From Bacteroides sp. (GTDB lineage Bacteria; Bacteroidota; Bacteroidia; Bacteroidales; Bacteroidaceae), in assembly GCA_030151845.1 (NCBI GenBank), contig JASLCM010000098.1, positions 1-10,239 on the forward strand: a DNA stretch of 10,239 bases, written 5' to 3'. Made by a program: the position numbers and the translations under genes. The notes under the pieces were generated by a model. It worked only from the letters and a program-made list of their open reading frames with translations. It ran no database searches and was not told the DNA's origin. Of this stretch, positions 1-6,422 are shown piece after piece; position 1 is the stretch's first letter, and every line of letters begins with the position of its first letter.

Positions 1-1
1 G

Positions 2-214
2 GTGATGACATGGACCTCTCGTCTATATTACTTTACAAACTATGAAAAAGTAGAGGCCGAATGGGAAAATACCTTTAACTTTACCTTAAATAGGTATCTA
101 TCAACAAAGCTATTTGTGCATTCACGCTTTGATGACGGGGCAAAACGTTTAGATGGAAAAAGCTACTTTCAATTGAAAGAGCTACTTAGTTTTGGTTTAA
201 ACTATACCTGGTAG
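2..214 (+). CDS. C-terminal fragment of an outer-membrane beta-barrel protein (DUF3078-like)
   Basis: This is the 3' end of a gene whose start lies left of the window; the reading frame is open to the first base, so the GTG at base 2 should not be taken as the start. The visible 70 residues show alternating hydrophobic/polar strands rich in aromatics (Trp, Tyr, Phe) and end in LSFGLNYTW, with a terminal aromatic residue as is usual for the last strand of an outer-membrane barrel recognised by the BAM machinery. The closing pattern (a strand with HSRFDD, then FQLKELLSFGLNY) resembles the end of Bacteroidetes DUF3078 proteins, but this is recall from family pattern only. A strong terminator follows within about 30 bases, so it is the last gene of its transcript. 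The function is unknown. Confidence is good for a barrel end and modest for the family name. Confidence 0.5.
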   Translation: MMTWTSRLYYFTNYEKVEAEWENTFNFTLNRYLSTKLFVHSRFDDGAKRLDGKSYFQLKELLSFGLNYTW

Positions 215-240
215 CCGTATTTAAAGAGATAAAAATAAGT

Positions 241-267
241 AAAAGGGAGCAATTGCTCCCTTTTTTT
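241..267 (+). terminator. Rho-independent terminator after the barrel gene
   Basis: The arms AAAAGGGAGC (241-250) and GCTCCCTTTT (255-264) are perfectly complementary around an AATT loop, and a run of seven T starts at 261. It lies 27 bases after the stop codon of the barrel gene and isolates it from the TPR lipoprotein gene. Confidence 0.88.
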
Positions 268-370
268 ATATAGGCTCCAATCGTATAAAAAATAGAGAAA
301 ATAGAGCTCATTCCAGGAAAAAAGACCCGTTTGGTGCTAATTTTTAAGCTCTTTTTAACAAAAACGTGCT

Positions 371-398
371 TTTGTTAGTACAATTCTTTTTAAGTGTG
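371..398 (+). promoter_or_regulatory. Possible Bacteroidetes-type promoter for the TPR lipoprotein
   Basis: TTTG at 371-374 and TAAGTGTG at 391-398 (one mismatch to the Bacteroidetes -7 consensus TAnnTTTG) are separated by 16 bases, slightly short for the usual spacing. If real, transcription would begin near 405, after the GTG at 394 and before the ATG at 460. This supports the later start. It is a weak match in AT-rich DNA. Confidence 0.3.
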
Positions 399-459
399 TA
401 ACTTAGAACGCATTTATCGTATCGGAGTACGTATCAAAGAAAATAGTAGAATAAAAAAT

Positions 460-1287
460 ATGTTGAGGTATTTACTGTTAATTGTTTTTAGTTGTTCACT
501 TGGCTGCAGTCAAGCTAGGGGAAATACTCCTCTTTTTAAGAACACTCAAACAGCTAGAGATACGTTAAATCAACAGCTTATAGGTCCATCAATATTTCAG
601 TATACGGTTCAACCTCCCACTATTTTTGATAACCTTTATAAAGAGAAAGAGGAGAAAAATATAGAGTTAGTTTCACTAACGGGCCACTCACAAGAGAATA
701 AGAGAAAGCAAGAAAAGGGGTTTACCTATTTAGATGAGGGAATAAAGCGAAATCCAGATCGACTAGACATGCGATTTGGTAAAATTTTTATGTTAGGACA
801 ACTTGGGTTTTACGATCGTTTTACCGAGGAGATTGTAAAGACCCTAGAGTATTCTAAGAAGATAGATAATCGTTGGATTTGGAGTGACGGAAAACTTTTA
901 GAAAACCCAGCAAAATCTCTTCTTGATGCAATAAGAGAGTATCAAGTACAACTCTATGAGACTAGTAACGATGATTATCTCTATTACATTGAGGATATCT
1001 CAAAAGCTGTGTTAAAACTTTTTCCAGGCAATATAGAGAGTATGATGCGACTATCCATTGTCTATATTATGCAAAACAGATTGGATGAGGCGCTTGCCAC
1101 ATTAAAAGATGCAGAAAAAATAACACCTCACAATTGTGCAGTGTTATCAAATATAGCTTATGTATACAAACTGAAAGGAACATCAGGACAGGCAGTAAAG
1201 TACTACCAGCTGGTTAAAAAGTATGGAACAACAAGAGAGCGTGAACAGGCTCAGGAAGCTATAGATGAACTCAAAAGAAAAATATAG
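460..1287 (+). CDS. TPR-repeat lipoprotein, function unknown
   Basis: This is a 275-residue exported protein when started at the ATG at 460. From that start it opens with a compact signal peptide: Arg3, a hydrophobic core LLLIVF, then SLGC with Cys16 as the likely lipidated residue (Cys12 is an alternative). The in-frame GTG at 394 would add 22 charged residues in front of the signal peptide and is unlikely. The mature part is soluble and mainly helical. TPR-like helix pairs are visible near residues 81-125 and, most clearly, in the C-terminal third (about 188-255: LDEALATLKDAEKITP, then an Asn-Ile-Ala-Tyr-Val-Tyr helix and QAVKYYQLV). TPR proteins usually act as protein-protein scaffolds; no enzymatic motif is seen. 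It is probably anchored to a periplasmic membrane face. It sits alone between a terminator and the promoter region of the rnf cluster, so context gives no role. The protein class is secure; the function is not. Confidence 0.75.
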   Translation: MLRYLLLIVFSCSLGCSQARGNTPLFKNTQTARDTLNQQLIGPSIFQYTVQPPTIFDNLYKEKEEKNIELVSLTGHSQENKRKQEKGFTYLDEGIKRNPDRLDMRFGKIFMLGQLGFYDRFTEEIVKTLEYSKKIDNRWIWSDGKLLENPAKSLLDAIREYQVQLYETSNDDYLYYIEDISKAVLKLFPGNIESMMRLSIVYIMQNRLDEALATLKDAEKITPHNCAVLSNIAYVYKLKGTSGQAVKYYQLVKKYGTTREREQAQEAIDELKRKI

Positions 1288-1366
1288 ACTGTTCACTGTT
1301 AGCCTTAAAATTGACATTAATTAACCGTAATAGCAGCTCTATTGAGGTTAAAAAGTAGTGTAAAAC

Positions 1367-1396
1367 TTTATAGTTCGTAATAAATGCTTAAATTTG
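1367..1396 (+). promoter_or_regulatory. Candidate promoter of the rseC-rnf operon
   Basis: TAAATTTG at 1389-1396 is an exact match to the Bacteroidetes -7 element TAnnTTTG. The -33 position holds only TTTA (1367-1370, 18-base spacer), so the upstream element is weak. Transcription would start near 1403, leaving a short leader of about 20 bases before rseC. It is the only good promoter-like element seen ahead of the seven-gene cluster. Confidence 0.45.
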
Positions 1397-1402
1397 CGAC
1401 AA

Positions 1403-1424
1403 TTTGTAATGTGGAGTTTACAAA
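1403..1424 (+). repeat. Inverted repeat abutting the rseC start codon, SD-like site in the loop
   Basis: TTTGTAA (1403-1409) and TTACAAA (1418-1424) are perfect inverted copies with an 8-base loop that contains GGAG (1413-1416). The second arm ends at the base before the ATG of rseC. It could be a weak leader hairpin or a regulator operator just downstream of the predicted transcription start. The arms are AT-rich with one G-C pair, so chance is possible. Confidence 0.4.
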
Positions 1425-1841
1425 ATGACAGATAATATTCAGCATCAAGGTATTGTGGAAAACATTGCAGGATCTCTTATATCTGTTCGAATTATCCAAA
1501 AGACAGCTTGTTCCTCTTGTAGTGCGAAAGGCTACTGCTCTTCATCTGAGAGTAAAGAGAAGGTTGTTGAGGTAATCGATCACAGTCAGATATATCAAGT
1601 TGGAGACCCTGTTCTTCTTATAGGTACAACTTCTATGGGGATGAAAGCAGTAGGTTATGCTTTTATTCTTCCTTTTTTTCTTGTTGTTGTATCCCTATTT
1701 CTATTCATGAATCTATTTAAAAGTGAGTTTTATGCAGCATTGATCGCATTGGCTGTATTAGCTCCCTATTATCTCTTTTTGTGGCTAACAAAAGATAAGT
1801 TTAAGAAAGAATTTACTTTTACTATAAAACCAATAAAATAA
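1425..1841 (+). CDS. rseC: RseC/MucC family membrane protein (SoxR-reducing system / Rnf accessory)
   Basis: This 138-residue inner-membrane protein of the RseC/MucC family (Pfam RseC_MucC) is near the usual family length. The N-terminal soluble domain (1-70) begins with QHQGIVENI, has a beta-rich body and carries the family cysteine motif C29-x2-C32-x5-C38 (CSSCSAKGYC), which could be redox active or bind metal. Two membrane helices follow (about 75-98 and 100-122), then a basic tail rich in Lys. In E. coli, RseC works with the Rsx (Rnf) proteins in reducing SoxR. In Bacteroidetes the gene commonly leads the rnf operon, as here, where it is 7 bases ahead of rnfB. No SoxR is visible in the window, so a role in assembly or maintenance of the Rnf complex is an inference. 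The ATG start has a GGAG eight bases upstream, which is unusually SD-like for this phylum. Confidence 0.9.
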   Translation: MTDNIQHQGIVENIAGSLISVRIIQKTACSSCSAKGYCSSSESKEKVVEVIDHSQIYQVGDPVLLIGTTSMGMKAVGYAFILPFFLVVVSLFLFMNLFKSEFYAALIALAVLAPYYLFLWLTKDKFKKEFTFTIKPIK

Positions 1842-1848
1842 CTAACTT

Positions 1849-2778
1849 ATGAATTTGATTCTTATTGCAGTAGTTTCGTTGGGGGCCATAGCTCTTGTCT
1901 TAGCAGCTATACTATATGCAGCTTCCAAGAAATTTGCCGTGTATGAAGATCCAAGAATCGCGCAAGTTGGAGAGGTCTTACCTCAAGCAAACTGTGGTGG
2001 GTGTGGATACCCTGGATGTTCAGGATTTGCAGATGCCTGTGTTAAGGCTGGCTCACTAGATGGACTAAATTGTCCAGTTGGAGGGACAGAGGTTATGAAC
2101 CAGGTAGCAACTATTTTGGGCTTGGATGCAGGAGAAGAAGAGCCAAAAGTAGCGGTTGTGCGCTGTAATGGAACTTGCGAAAATCGTCCACGAACCAATC
2201 AGTACGATGGAACGCAAAGTTGTGCTATAGCACATTCTCTTTACATGGGAGAAACAGCCTGTTCGTATGGATGTTTGGGATGTGGTGACTGTGTTGAGGC
2301 GTGTCAGTTTGACGCTATTCACATGAACCCTGAAACTGGGTTGCCCGAGGTAGATGAGGATAAATGTACAGCTTGTAATGCTTGTGTTAAAGCTTGTCCT
2401 CGTTCTATCATAGAGATTCGTCCTAAAGGAAAGCGCTCAAGGCGTGTTTATGTATCTTGTGTAAACAAAGATAAAGGAGCTGCAGCTCGTAAAGCATGTA
2501 CAGTAAGTTGTATTGGTTGTGGAAAATGCGTGAAGACATGTCCGTTTGATGCCATAACCCTTGAAAATAACCTCGCTTATATAGATTATAACAAGTGTAG
2601 GTCTTGCCGTAAATGTGTGGAAGTTTGCCCTCAGAACACGATCATAGAGTTAAATTTCCCACCTCGAAAACCCCGTAAAGTAGAAACCAAGGCGGTAGAG
2701 GTAAAGCCAGTAGCAAAGAAAGAGTCTCAACCTAAAGAGGTTGAGGTTGTAGAAAAAGCTACTTCAGAGAGTAAATAA
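1849..2778 (+). CDS. rnfB: RnfB, iron-sulfur subunit of the Rnf ferredoxin:NAD+ oxidoreductase (long form)
   Basis: RnfB is the iron-sulfur subunit thought to receive electrons from ferredoxin on the cytoplasmic side of the Rnf complex. It has one N-terminal membrane helix (about 2-25) and then the RnfB-type [4Fe-4S] domain with C49-x2-C52-x4-C57 and C75. Four ferredoxin motifs CxxCxxCxxxC follow at 142-152, 173-183, 221-231 and 250-260. At 309 residues it is much longer than the enterobacterial RsxB (about 190 residues, two ferredoxin motifs) and matches the long form of Bacteroidetes and Clostridia. Further cysteines C106, C110, C125, C138, C204 and C217 suggest additional cluster ligands. 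The C-terminal tail (about 272-309) is Lys/Glu/Val/Pro rich, low complexity and probably disordered. The gene starts 7 bases after rseC and ends 35 bases before rnfC. Identification is secure. Confidence 0.97.
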   Translation: MNLILIAVVSLGAIALVLAAILYAASKKFAVYEDPRIAQVGEVLPQANCGGCGYPGCSGFADACVKAGSLDGLNCPVGGTEVMNQVATILGLDAGEEEPKVAVVRCNGTCENRPRTNQYDGTQSCAIAHSLYMGETACSYGCLGCGDCVEACQFDAIHMNPETGLPEVDEDKCTACNACVKACPRSIIEIRPKGKRSRRVYVSCVNKDKGAAARKACTVSCIGCGKCVKTCPFDAITLENNLAYIDYNKCRSCRKCVEVCPQNTIIELNFPPRKPRKVETKAVEVKPVAKKESQPKEVEVVEKATSESK

Positions 2779-2813
2779 GAATAAAACAAATAAAAAGATA
2801 AAGACCTAGTTGT

Positions 2814-4151
2814 ATGTTGAAGACATTTTCAATTGGTGGTGTTCATCCACAAGAAAATAAATTATCTGCAAATCAGGCAATTCGTACAGCTGAACTCCCT
2901 AAGCAAGTAACTATTACGCTAAGTCAGCATATAGGTGCTCCAGCCAAACCATTGGTGAAACGTGGTGATGAGGTAAAGGTTGGAACATTAGTAGCAGAAC
3001 CAGGAGGTTTTGTTTCTGCCGCGATACACTCACCTGTGAGTGGGAAGGTGGCTAAAATTGCTGATGTTGTTGATGCTAGTGGTTATCCTAAAAAAGCCAT
3101 TATCATAACTGTTGAAGGAGATGAGTGGGAGGAAGGCATTGATCGCTCTACCGATTTAGTGAAGGAGTGTAATCTATCTTCCGAAGAAATTGTAGATAAA
3201 GTAGCCAAGGCTGGAGTAGTTGGTCTTGGTGGTGCATGTTTTCCTACTCAAATTAAACTAACTCCTCCTCCAGCTTTTAAAGCAGAGTGTGTGATTATAA
3301 ATGCAGTGGAGTGTGAGCCCTATTTAACATCAGACCATCAATTGATGTTGGAGCATGCTGACGAGATTGTTGTAGGAGTAGCTCTTCTAATGAAAGCAGT
3401 GAAAGTTAATAAGGCTTTTATTGGAATAGAGAATAACAAACCCGACGCTATTGAGGTGATGACTAAAGCCTGTGCAACGTATGCAGGAATAGAAGTTGTA
3501 CCTTTGCAGGTTAAATATCCACAAGGTGGAGAGAAGCAATTAATTGATGCTATTACTAAGCGTCAGGTAAGTAGCGGAGCTTTACCTATCTCTACAGGAG
3601 CAGTTGTTCAAAATGTGGGTACAGCTTTTGCTGTATATGAAGCAGTACAAAAAAATAAACCCTTAGTAGAGCGTGTTCTTACTGTAACAGGTAAATCATT
3701 GGAAAAACCTTCAAATTTTAGAGCACGCTTTGGAACACCAATACAGGAGTTAATTGATGCATGTGGTGGACTTCCAGAGGATACGGGTAAAGTGATTAGC
3801 GGTGGACCTATGATGGGAAAAGCTGTTGTTGATACAGCCATTCCAACAGTAAAAGGGACCTCTGGTATTCTTATCATGAATAAGAAAGAGGCTAAACGTA
3901 ATAAAGTTACCACCTGTATTCGCTGTGCTAAATGTGTGGGGGTATGTCCAATGGGCTTAGAACCCTATTTACTATCTGCATTGGCAGAACACAAAGAATT
4001 TGAGAGAATGGAAACAGAACGAATTATGGACTGTATAGAGTGTGGCTCTTGTCAGTTTACCTGTCCAACGAACCAACCTTTACTAGACTATTGTAGGCTA
4101 GGTAAAGCCGAGGTAGGTGGAATGATTCGTGCACGTAAAGCAAAAAAATAA
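2814..4151 (+). CDS. rnfC: RnfC, NADH/FMN and iron-sulfur subunit of the Rnf complex
   Basis: RnfC is the peripheral cytoplasmic subunit that exchanges electrons with NAD(H), homologous to the 51-kDa NADH-binding subunit of complex I. The 445-residue protein starts with the conserved GGVHPQENK block (8-16) and a biotinyl-lipoyl-like barrel (about 30-100). The nucleotide/FMN fold follows, with the glycine-rich stretch GVVGLGGACFPTQIK (134-148), and INAVECEPYLTSDHQ (162-176), a hallmark of RnfC. An SLBB-like region lies around 285-345. Two [4Fe-4S] motifs are at C368-C371-C374-C378 and C407-C410-C413-C417, the second followed by PTNQPLLDYCR. It lacks the long Ala/Lys-rich C-terminal extension of E. 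coli RsxC and ends soon after the second cluster. rnfD begins 3 bases after its stop, consistent with co-transcription and coupled translation. Confidence 0.97.
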   Translation: MLKTFSIGGVHPQENKLSANQAIRTAELPKQVTITLSQHIGAPAKPLVKRGDEVKVGTLVAEPGGFVSAAIHSPVSGKVAKIADVVDASGYPKKAIIITVEGDEWEEGIDRSTDLVKECNLSSEEIVDKVAKAGVVGLGGACFPTQIKLTPPPAFKAECVIINAVECEPYLTSDHQLMLEHADEIVVGVALLMKAVKVNKAFIGIENNKPDAIEVMTKACATYAGIEVVPLQVKYPQGGEKQLIDAITKRQVSSGALPISTGAVVQNVGTAFAVYEAVQKNKPLVERVLTVTGKSLEKPSNFRARFGTPIQELIDACGGLPEDTGKVISGGPMMGKAVVDTAIPTVKGTSGILIMNKKEAKRNKVTTCIRCAKCVGVCPMGLEPYLLSALAEHKEFERMETERIMDCIECGSCQFTCPTNQPLLDYCRLGKAEVGGMIRARKAKK

Positions 4152-4154
4152 AGA

Positions 4155-5150
4155 ATGATGAATAAACTAATTGTATCACTTTCGCCCCATGTTCATAGTG
4201 GTGATAGCGTACAGAGAAATATGTATGGAGTTTTAATAGCTCTAATTCCAGCATTTATTGTATCGCTTTTTTTCTTTGGCTTGGGTGCATTATTGGTAAC
4301 TGCGGTATCCGTAGCTGCTTGTGTGTTTTTTGAATGGTCTATTACCAAGTGGATACTTAAAAGAGAAGAGGTTACGATAGGAGATGGATCGGCACTAATA
4401 ACTGGTGTATTACTAGCCTTCAATTTGCCTTCAAACCTTCCAATATGGATTATTATATTAGGAGCTCTCTTTGCAATAGGAGTAAGTAAGATGTCTTTTG
4501 GAGGGTTAGGAAATAACCTCTTCAATCCAGCATTAGCTGGTCGTGTTTTTTTACTCTTATCTTTTCCTGTACAAATGACAACTTGGCCAGAAGTGGGCCA
4601 GTTAGCAGCCTATACCGATGCCACTACAGGAGCTACTCCTTTAGCTATAATGAAAGGGGTCATCACAAATGCCCCAGGTTTTTCGATGGATCAACTCCCT
4701 TCTATAGGAAACTTACTGTTGGGTAATAATGGAGGTTCTTTGGGAGAAATAGGGGCTGTTGCTCTCTTGTTGGGATTAGCCTATATGTTGTGGAGACGAA
4801 TTATTACTTGGCATATTCCTGTCTCAATTTTAGTAACCGTATTTGTTTTCTCGGGAATAATGCATTACGTTAATCCAGAGGTTTATGCTTCTCCTTTTGT
4901 ACACCTACTTACTGGAGGATTATTACTAGGAGCTATTTTTATGGCTACCGATTACGTAACCTCACCAATGACTAATAAAGGAATGCTTATTTACGGTGTT
5001 GCTATAGGAGCTTTAACTGTAATTATTCGTCTGTTTGGTGCTTATCCAGAAGGGGTTTCTTTTGCTATATTAATAATGAATGCATTTACCCCATTAATCA
5101 ATATGTATTGCAAACCAAAACGCTTTGGGGAGGTAGCTAAGAAGAAATGA
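4155..5150 (+). CDS. rnfD: RnfD, membrane subunit with covalent FMN
   Basis: RnfD is an integral membrane subunit of Rnf, homologous to NqrB. It carries covalently attached FMN and is part of the ion-translocating core. The 331-residue sequence starts with SPHVHSGDSVQRNMYGVL (10-27), typical of the family, and has about nine to ten hydrophobic segments. The flavinylation motif is TTGATPL (157-163); the threonine of GAT is T161, corresponding to the SGAT threonine of Vibrio RnfD. Other family blocks are GGLGNNLFNPALAGR (116-130), FMATDYVTSP (262-271) and EGVSFAILIMNAFTPLIN (299-316). The start is an ATGATG pair; either codon would do, and the first is 3 bases after the rnfC stop. Its last codons overlap rnfG by four bases (ATGA). 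Attachment of the FMN needs an ApbE transferase, not present in this window. Confidence 0.97.
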   Translation: MMNKLIVSLSPHVHSGDSVQRNMYGVLIALIPAFIVSLFFFGLGALLVTAVSVAACVFFEWSITKWILKREEVTIGDGSALITGVLLAFNLPSNLPIWIIILGALFAIGVSKMSFGGLGNNLFNPALAGRVFLLLSFPVQMTTWPEVGQLAAYTDATTGATPLAIMKGVITNAPGFSMDQLPSIGNLLLGNNGGSLGEIGAVALLLGLAYMLWRRIITWHIPVSILVTVFVFSGIMHYVNPEVYASPFVHLLTGGLLLGAIFMATDYVTSPMTNKGMLIYGVAIGALTVIIRLFGAYPEGVSFAILIMNAFTPLINMYCKPKRFGEVAKKK

Positions 5151-5809
5151 AAAAGTTAGAATCATCTTTAAAAAATATGTTGCTAGTATTAACAGGAGTT
5201 ACAGCTATTTCTGTTGCCCTACTAGCTTATATGAATGAACTTACCAAAGGACCTATTGCAGAAGCCAATGCTAAGGCGTTGAGTAGTGCAATTCGTTTGG
5301 TTGTTCCTGAATTTGATAATAACCCTACAGAAGAGATGGGGGTGCATGAAATAGATAGCAAAACCTATAAAATATACCCAGCACGTAAAGAGGGTAAATT
5401 TGTAGGAGCGGCTGTAGAAGCATCTGAATTAGGGTTTGGTGGAGAGCTAACTGTGTTGGTTGGCTTTGATGATACAGGTAAGATTTATGATTATTCCCTT
5501 CTTTCTCACTCTGAAACACCAGGATTAGGCTCTAAAGCCAATATTTGGTTCAAAAAGGGAGAAAAAGGAGATATTATTGGCAAAGAGCCTGGAGAGAAAG
5601 CGTTACTGGTAAATAAAGATGGAGGAGAGGTAGATGCTATTACAGCCTCAACCATTACGACTCGTGCTTTCCTGCATGCAGTGAATGCAGCCTATGCAGC
5701 CTATAAAGGTCATGATGAGGTTGATGGTTTATCTGGTGCAACCGAAGTTGAATTGAAAAGTGAAACAGAATCAGCAGAAGAGTCTGATGAGGCTGTAACT
5801 GAAAAATAA
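5147..5809 (+). CDS. rnfG: RnfG, periplasm-facing subunit with covalent FMN
   Basis: RnfG (homologous to NqrC) is anchored by one N-terminal helix (about 10-29) and presents an FMN-binding domain to the periplasm. The 220-residue protein has the conserved SETPGLGSK block (122-130). The flavinylation site lies in DAITASTITTR (163-173), where T169 aligns with the SGAT threonine; here the Gly-Ala before it is replaced by Ala-Ser. The tail beyond about residue 187 holds a second motif-like stretch, DGLSGATE (193-200), and then an acidic Glu/Ser-rich end. The start overlaps the rnfD stop as ATGA, implying translational coupling. Electron transfer is expected to run between RnfD FMN and the RnfA/RnfE centre through this subunit, by family knowledge. 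The identity is secure; the meaning of the second motif is open. Confidence 0.96.
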   Translation: MKKLESSLKNMLLVLTGVTAISVALLAYMNELTKGPIAEANAKALSSAIRLVVPEFDNNPTEEMGVHEIDSKTYKIYPARKEGKFVGAAVEASELGFGGELTVLVGFDDTGKIYDYSLLSHSETPGLGSKANIWFKKGEKGDIIGKEPGEKALLVNKDGGEVDAITASTITTRAFLHAVNAAYAAYKGHDEVDGLSGATEVELKSETESAEESDEAVTEK

Positions 5810-5810
5810 A

Positions 5811-5827
5811 AAAGGAGACAAGTAGAT
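5811..5827 (+). promoter_or_regulatory. Strong SD-like ribosome-binding site for rnfE
   Basis: AAAGGAG at 5811-5817 lies 10 bases before the ATG of rnfE. Clear purine-rich SD sites are uncommon in Bacteroidetes and are not seen before rnfB, rnfC or rnfA here. It also supports the chosen rnfE start at 5828. Confidence 0.45.
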
Positions 5828-6412
5828 ATGAAGAATTTAAAAATCATGATGAATGGGATTATCAAAGAGAATCCTATTTTTGTACTCCTCTTAGGAATGT
5901 GTCCTACCCTGGGTACAACTTCATCAGCTATAAATGGGTTAGGAATGGGGCTAGCAACAATGTTTGTTCTTATCTGTTCAAACCTTGTAATTTCTAGTAT
6001 AAAGAGCCTTATTCCAGATATGGTGCGTATTCCTTCTTACATTGTAGTTATTGCATCTTTTGTAACCTTGTTACAGATGGTGATGCAGGCTTTTGTTCCT
6101 GGACTATATGCCTCTTTAGGACTATTTATTCCTTTGATTGTGGTAAATTGTATTGTTCTAGGAAGAGCAGAAGCCTTTGCTGCTAAAAACTCTCCCATAG
6201 CCTCTATGTTTGATGGACTGGGAATGGGGTTAGGTTTCACCTTAGCCTTAACGGTTTTAGGTGCAATTCGTGAGCTGTTAGGAACAGGTAAGATTTTCGA
6301 CATCGCTCTCTACTCAGAAGAGTATGGAATGTTGTTGTTCGTTTTAGCTCCAGGGGCTTTTATTGCTCTTGGTTATCTTATCGCTCTAATTAATAAACTC
6401 AAGAAAGCATAA
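5828..6412 (+). CDS. rnfE: RnfE, integral membrane subunit of the Rnf complex
   Basis: RnfE (homologous to NqrD) is a six-helix integral membrane protein and, with RnfA, forms the membrane-embedded pseudo-symmetric pair. The 194-residue sequence is full length. The two signature cysteines are present: C25 in GMCPTLGTT and C108 in VVNCIVLGRAEAFA. By homology with NqrD/NqrE these help to hold an intramembrane iron centre between the two subunits. Other conserved blocks are SLGLFIPLIVVNC (96-108) and the loop NSPIASMFDGLGMGLGF (121-137). It lies 18 bases after rnfG, with its own SD-like site, and 10 bases before rnfA. Confidence 0.97.
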   Translation: MKNLKIMMNGIIKENPIFVLLLGMCPTLGTTSSAINGLGMGLATMFVLICSNLVISSIKSLIPDMVRIPSYIVVIASFVTLLQMVMQAFVPGLYASLGLFIPLIVVNCIVLGRAEAFAAKNSPIASMFDGLGMGLGFTLALTVLGAIRELLGTGKIFDIALYSEEYGMLLFVLAPGAFIALGYLIALINKLKKA

Positions 6413-6422
6413 AAAAGATATT

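Noticed and set aside
303..352. Inverted pair AGAGCT (303-308) and AGCTCT (347-352) before the lipoprotein gene
   Set aside because: Only 6 bp with a 38-base loop in AT-rich DNA; too weak to call an operator or terminator.
394..459. Upstream GTG-initiated extension of the TPR lipoprotein
   Set aside because: It would place 22 mostly charged residues before an otherwise well-formed signal peptide; the ATG at 460 is the better start.
1983..2322. Two open frames on the minus strand inside rnfB
   Set aside because: They lie opposite a strongly conserved Fe-S coding region, have no recognisable domains, and look like antisense shadows.
3608..3913. Minus-strand open frame inside rnfC
   Set aside because: It is a shadow of the rnfC coding frame; the composition is not protein-like for this genome and there is no start context.
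5147..5150. Overlap of rnfD and rnfG as a possible frameshift
   Set aside because: Both proteins are full length with intact ends; ATGA is an ordinary translational coupling overlap.
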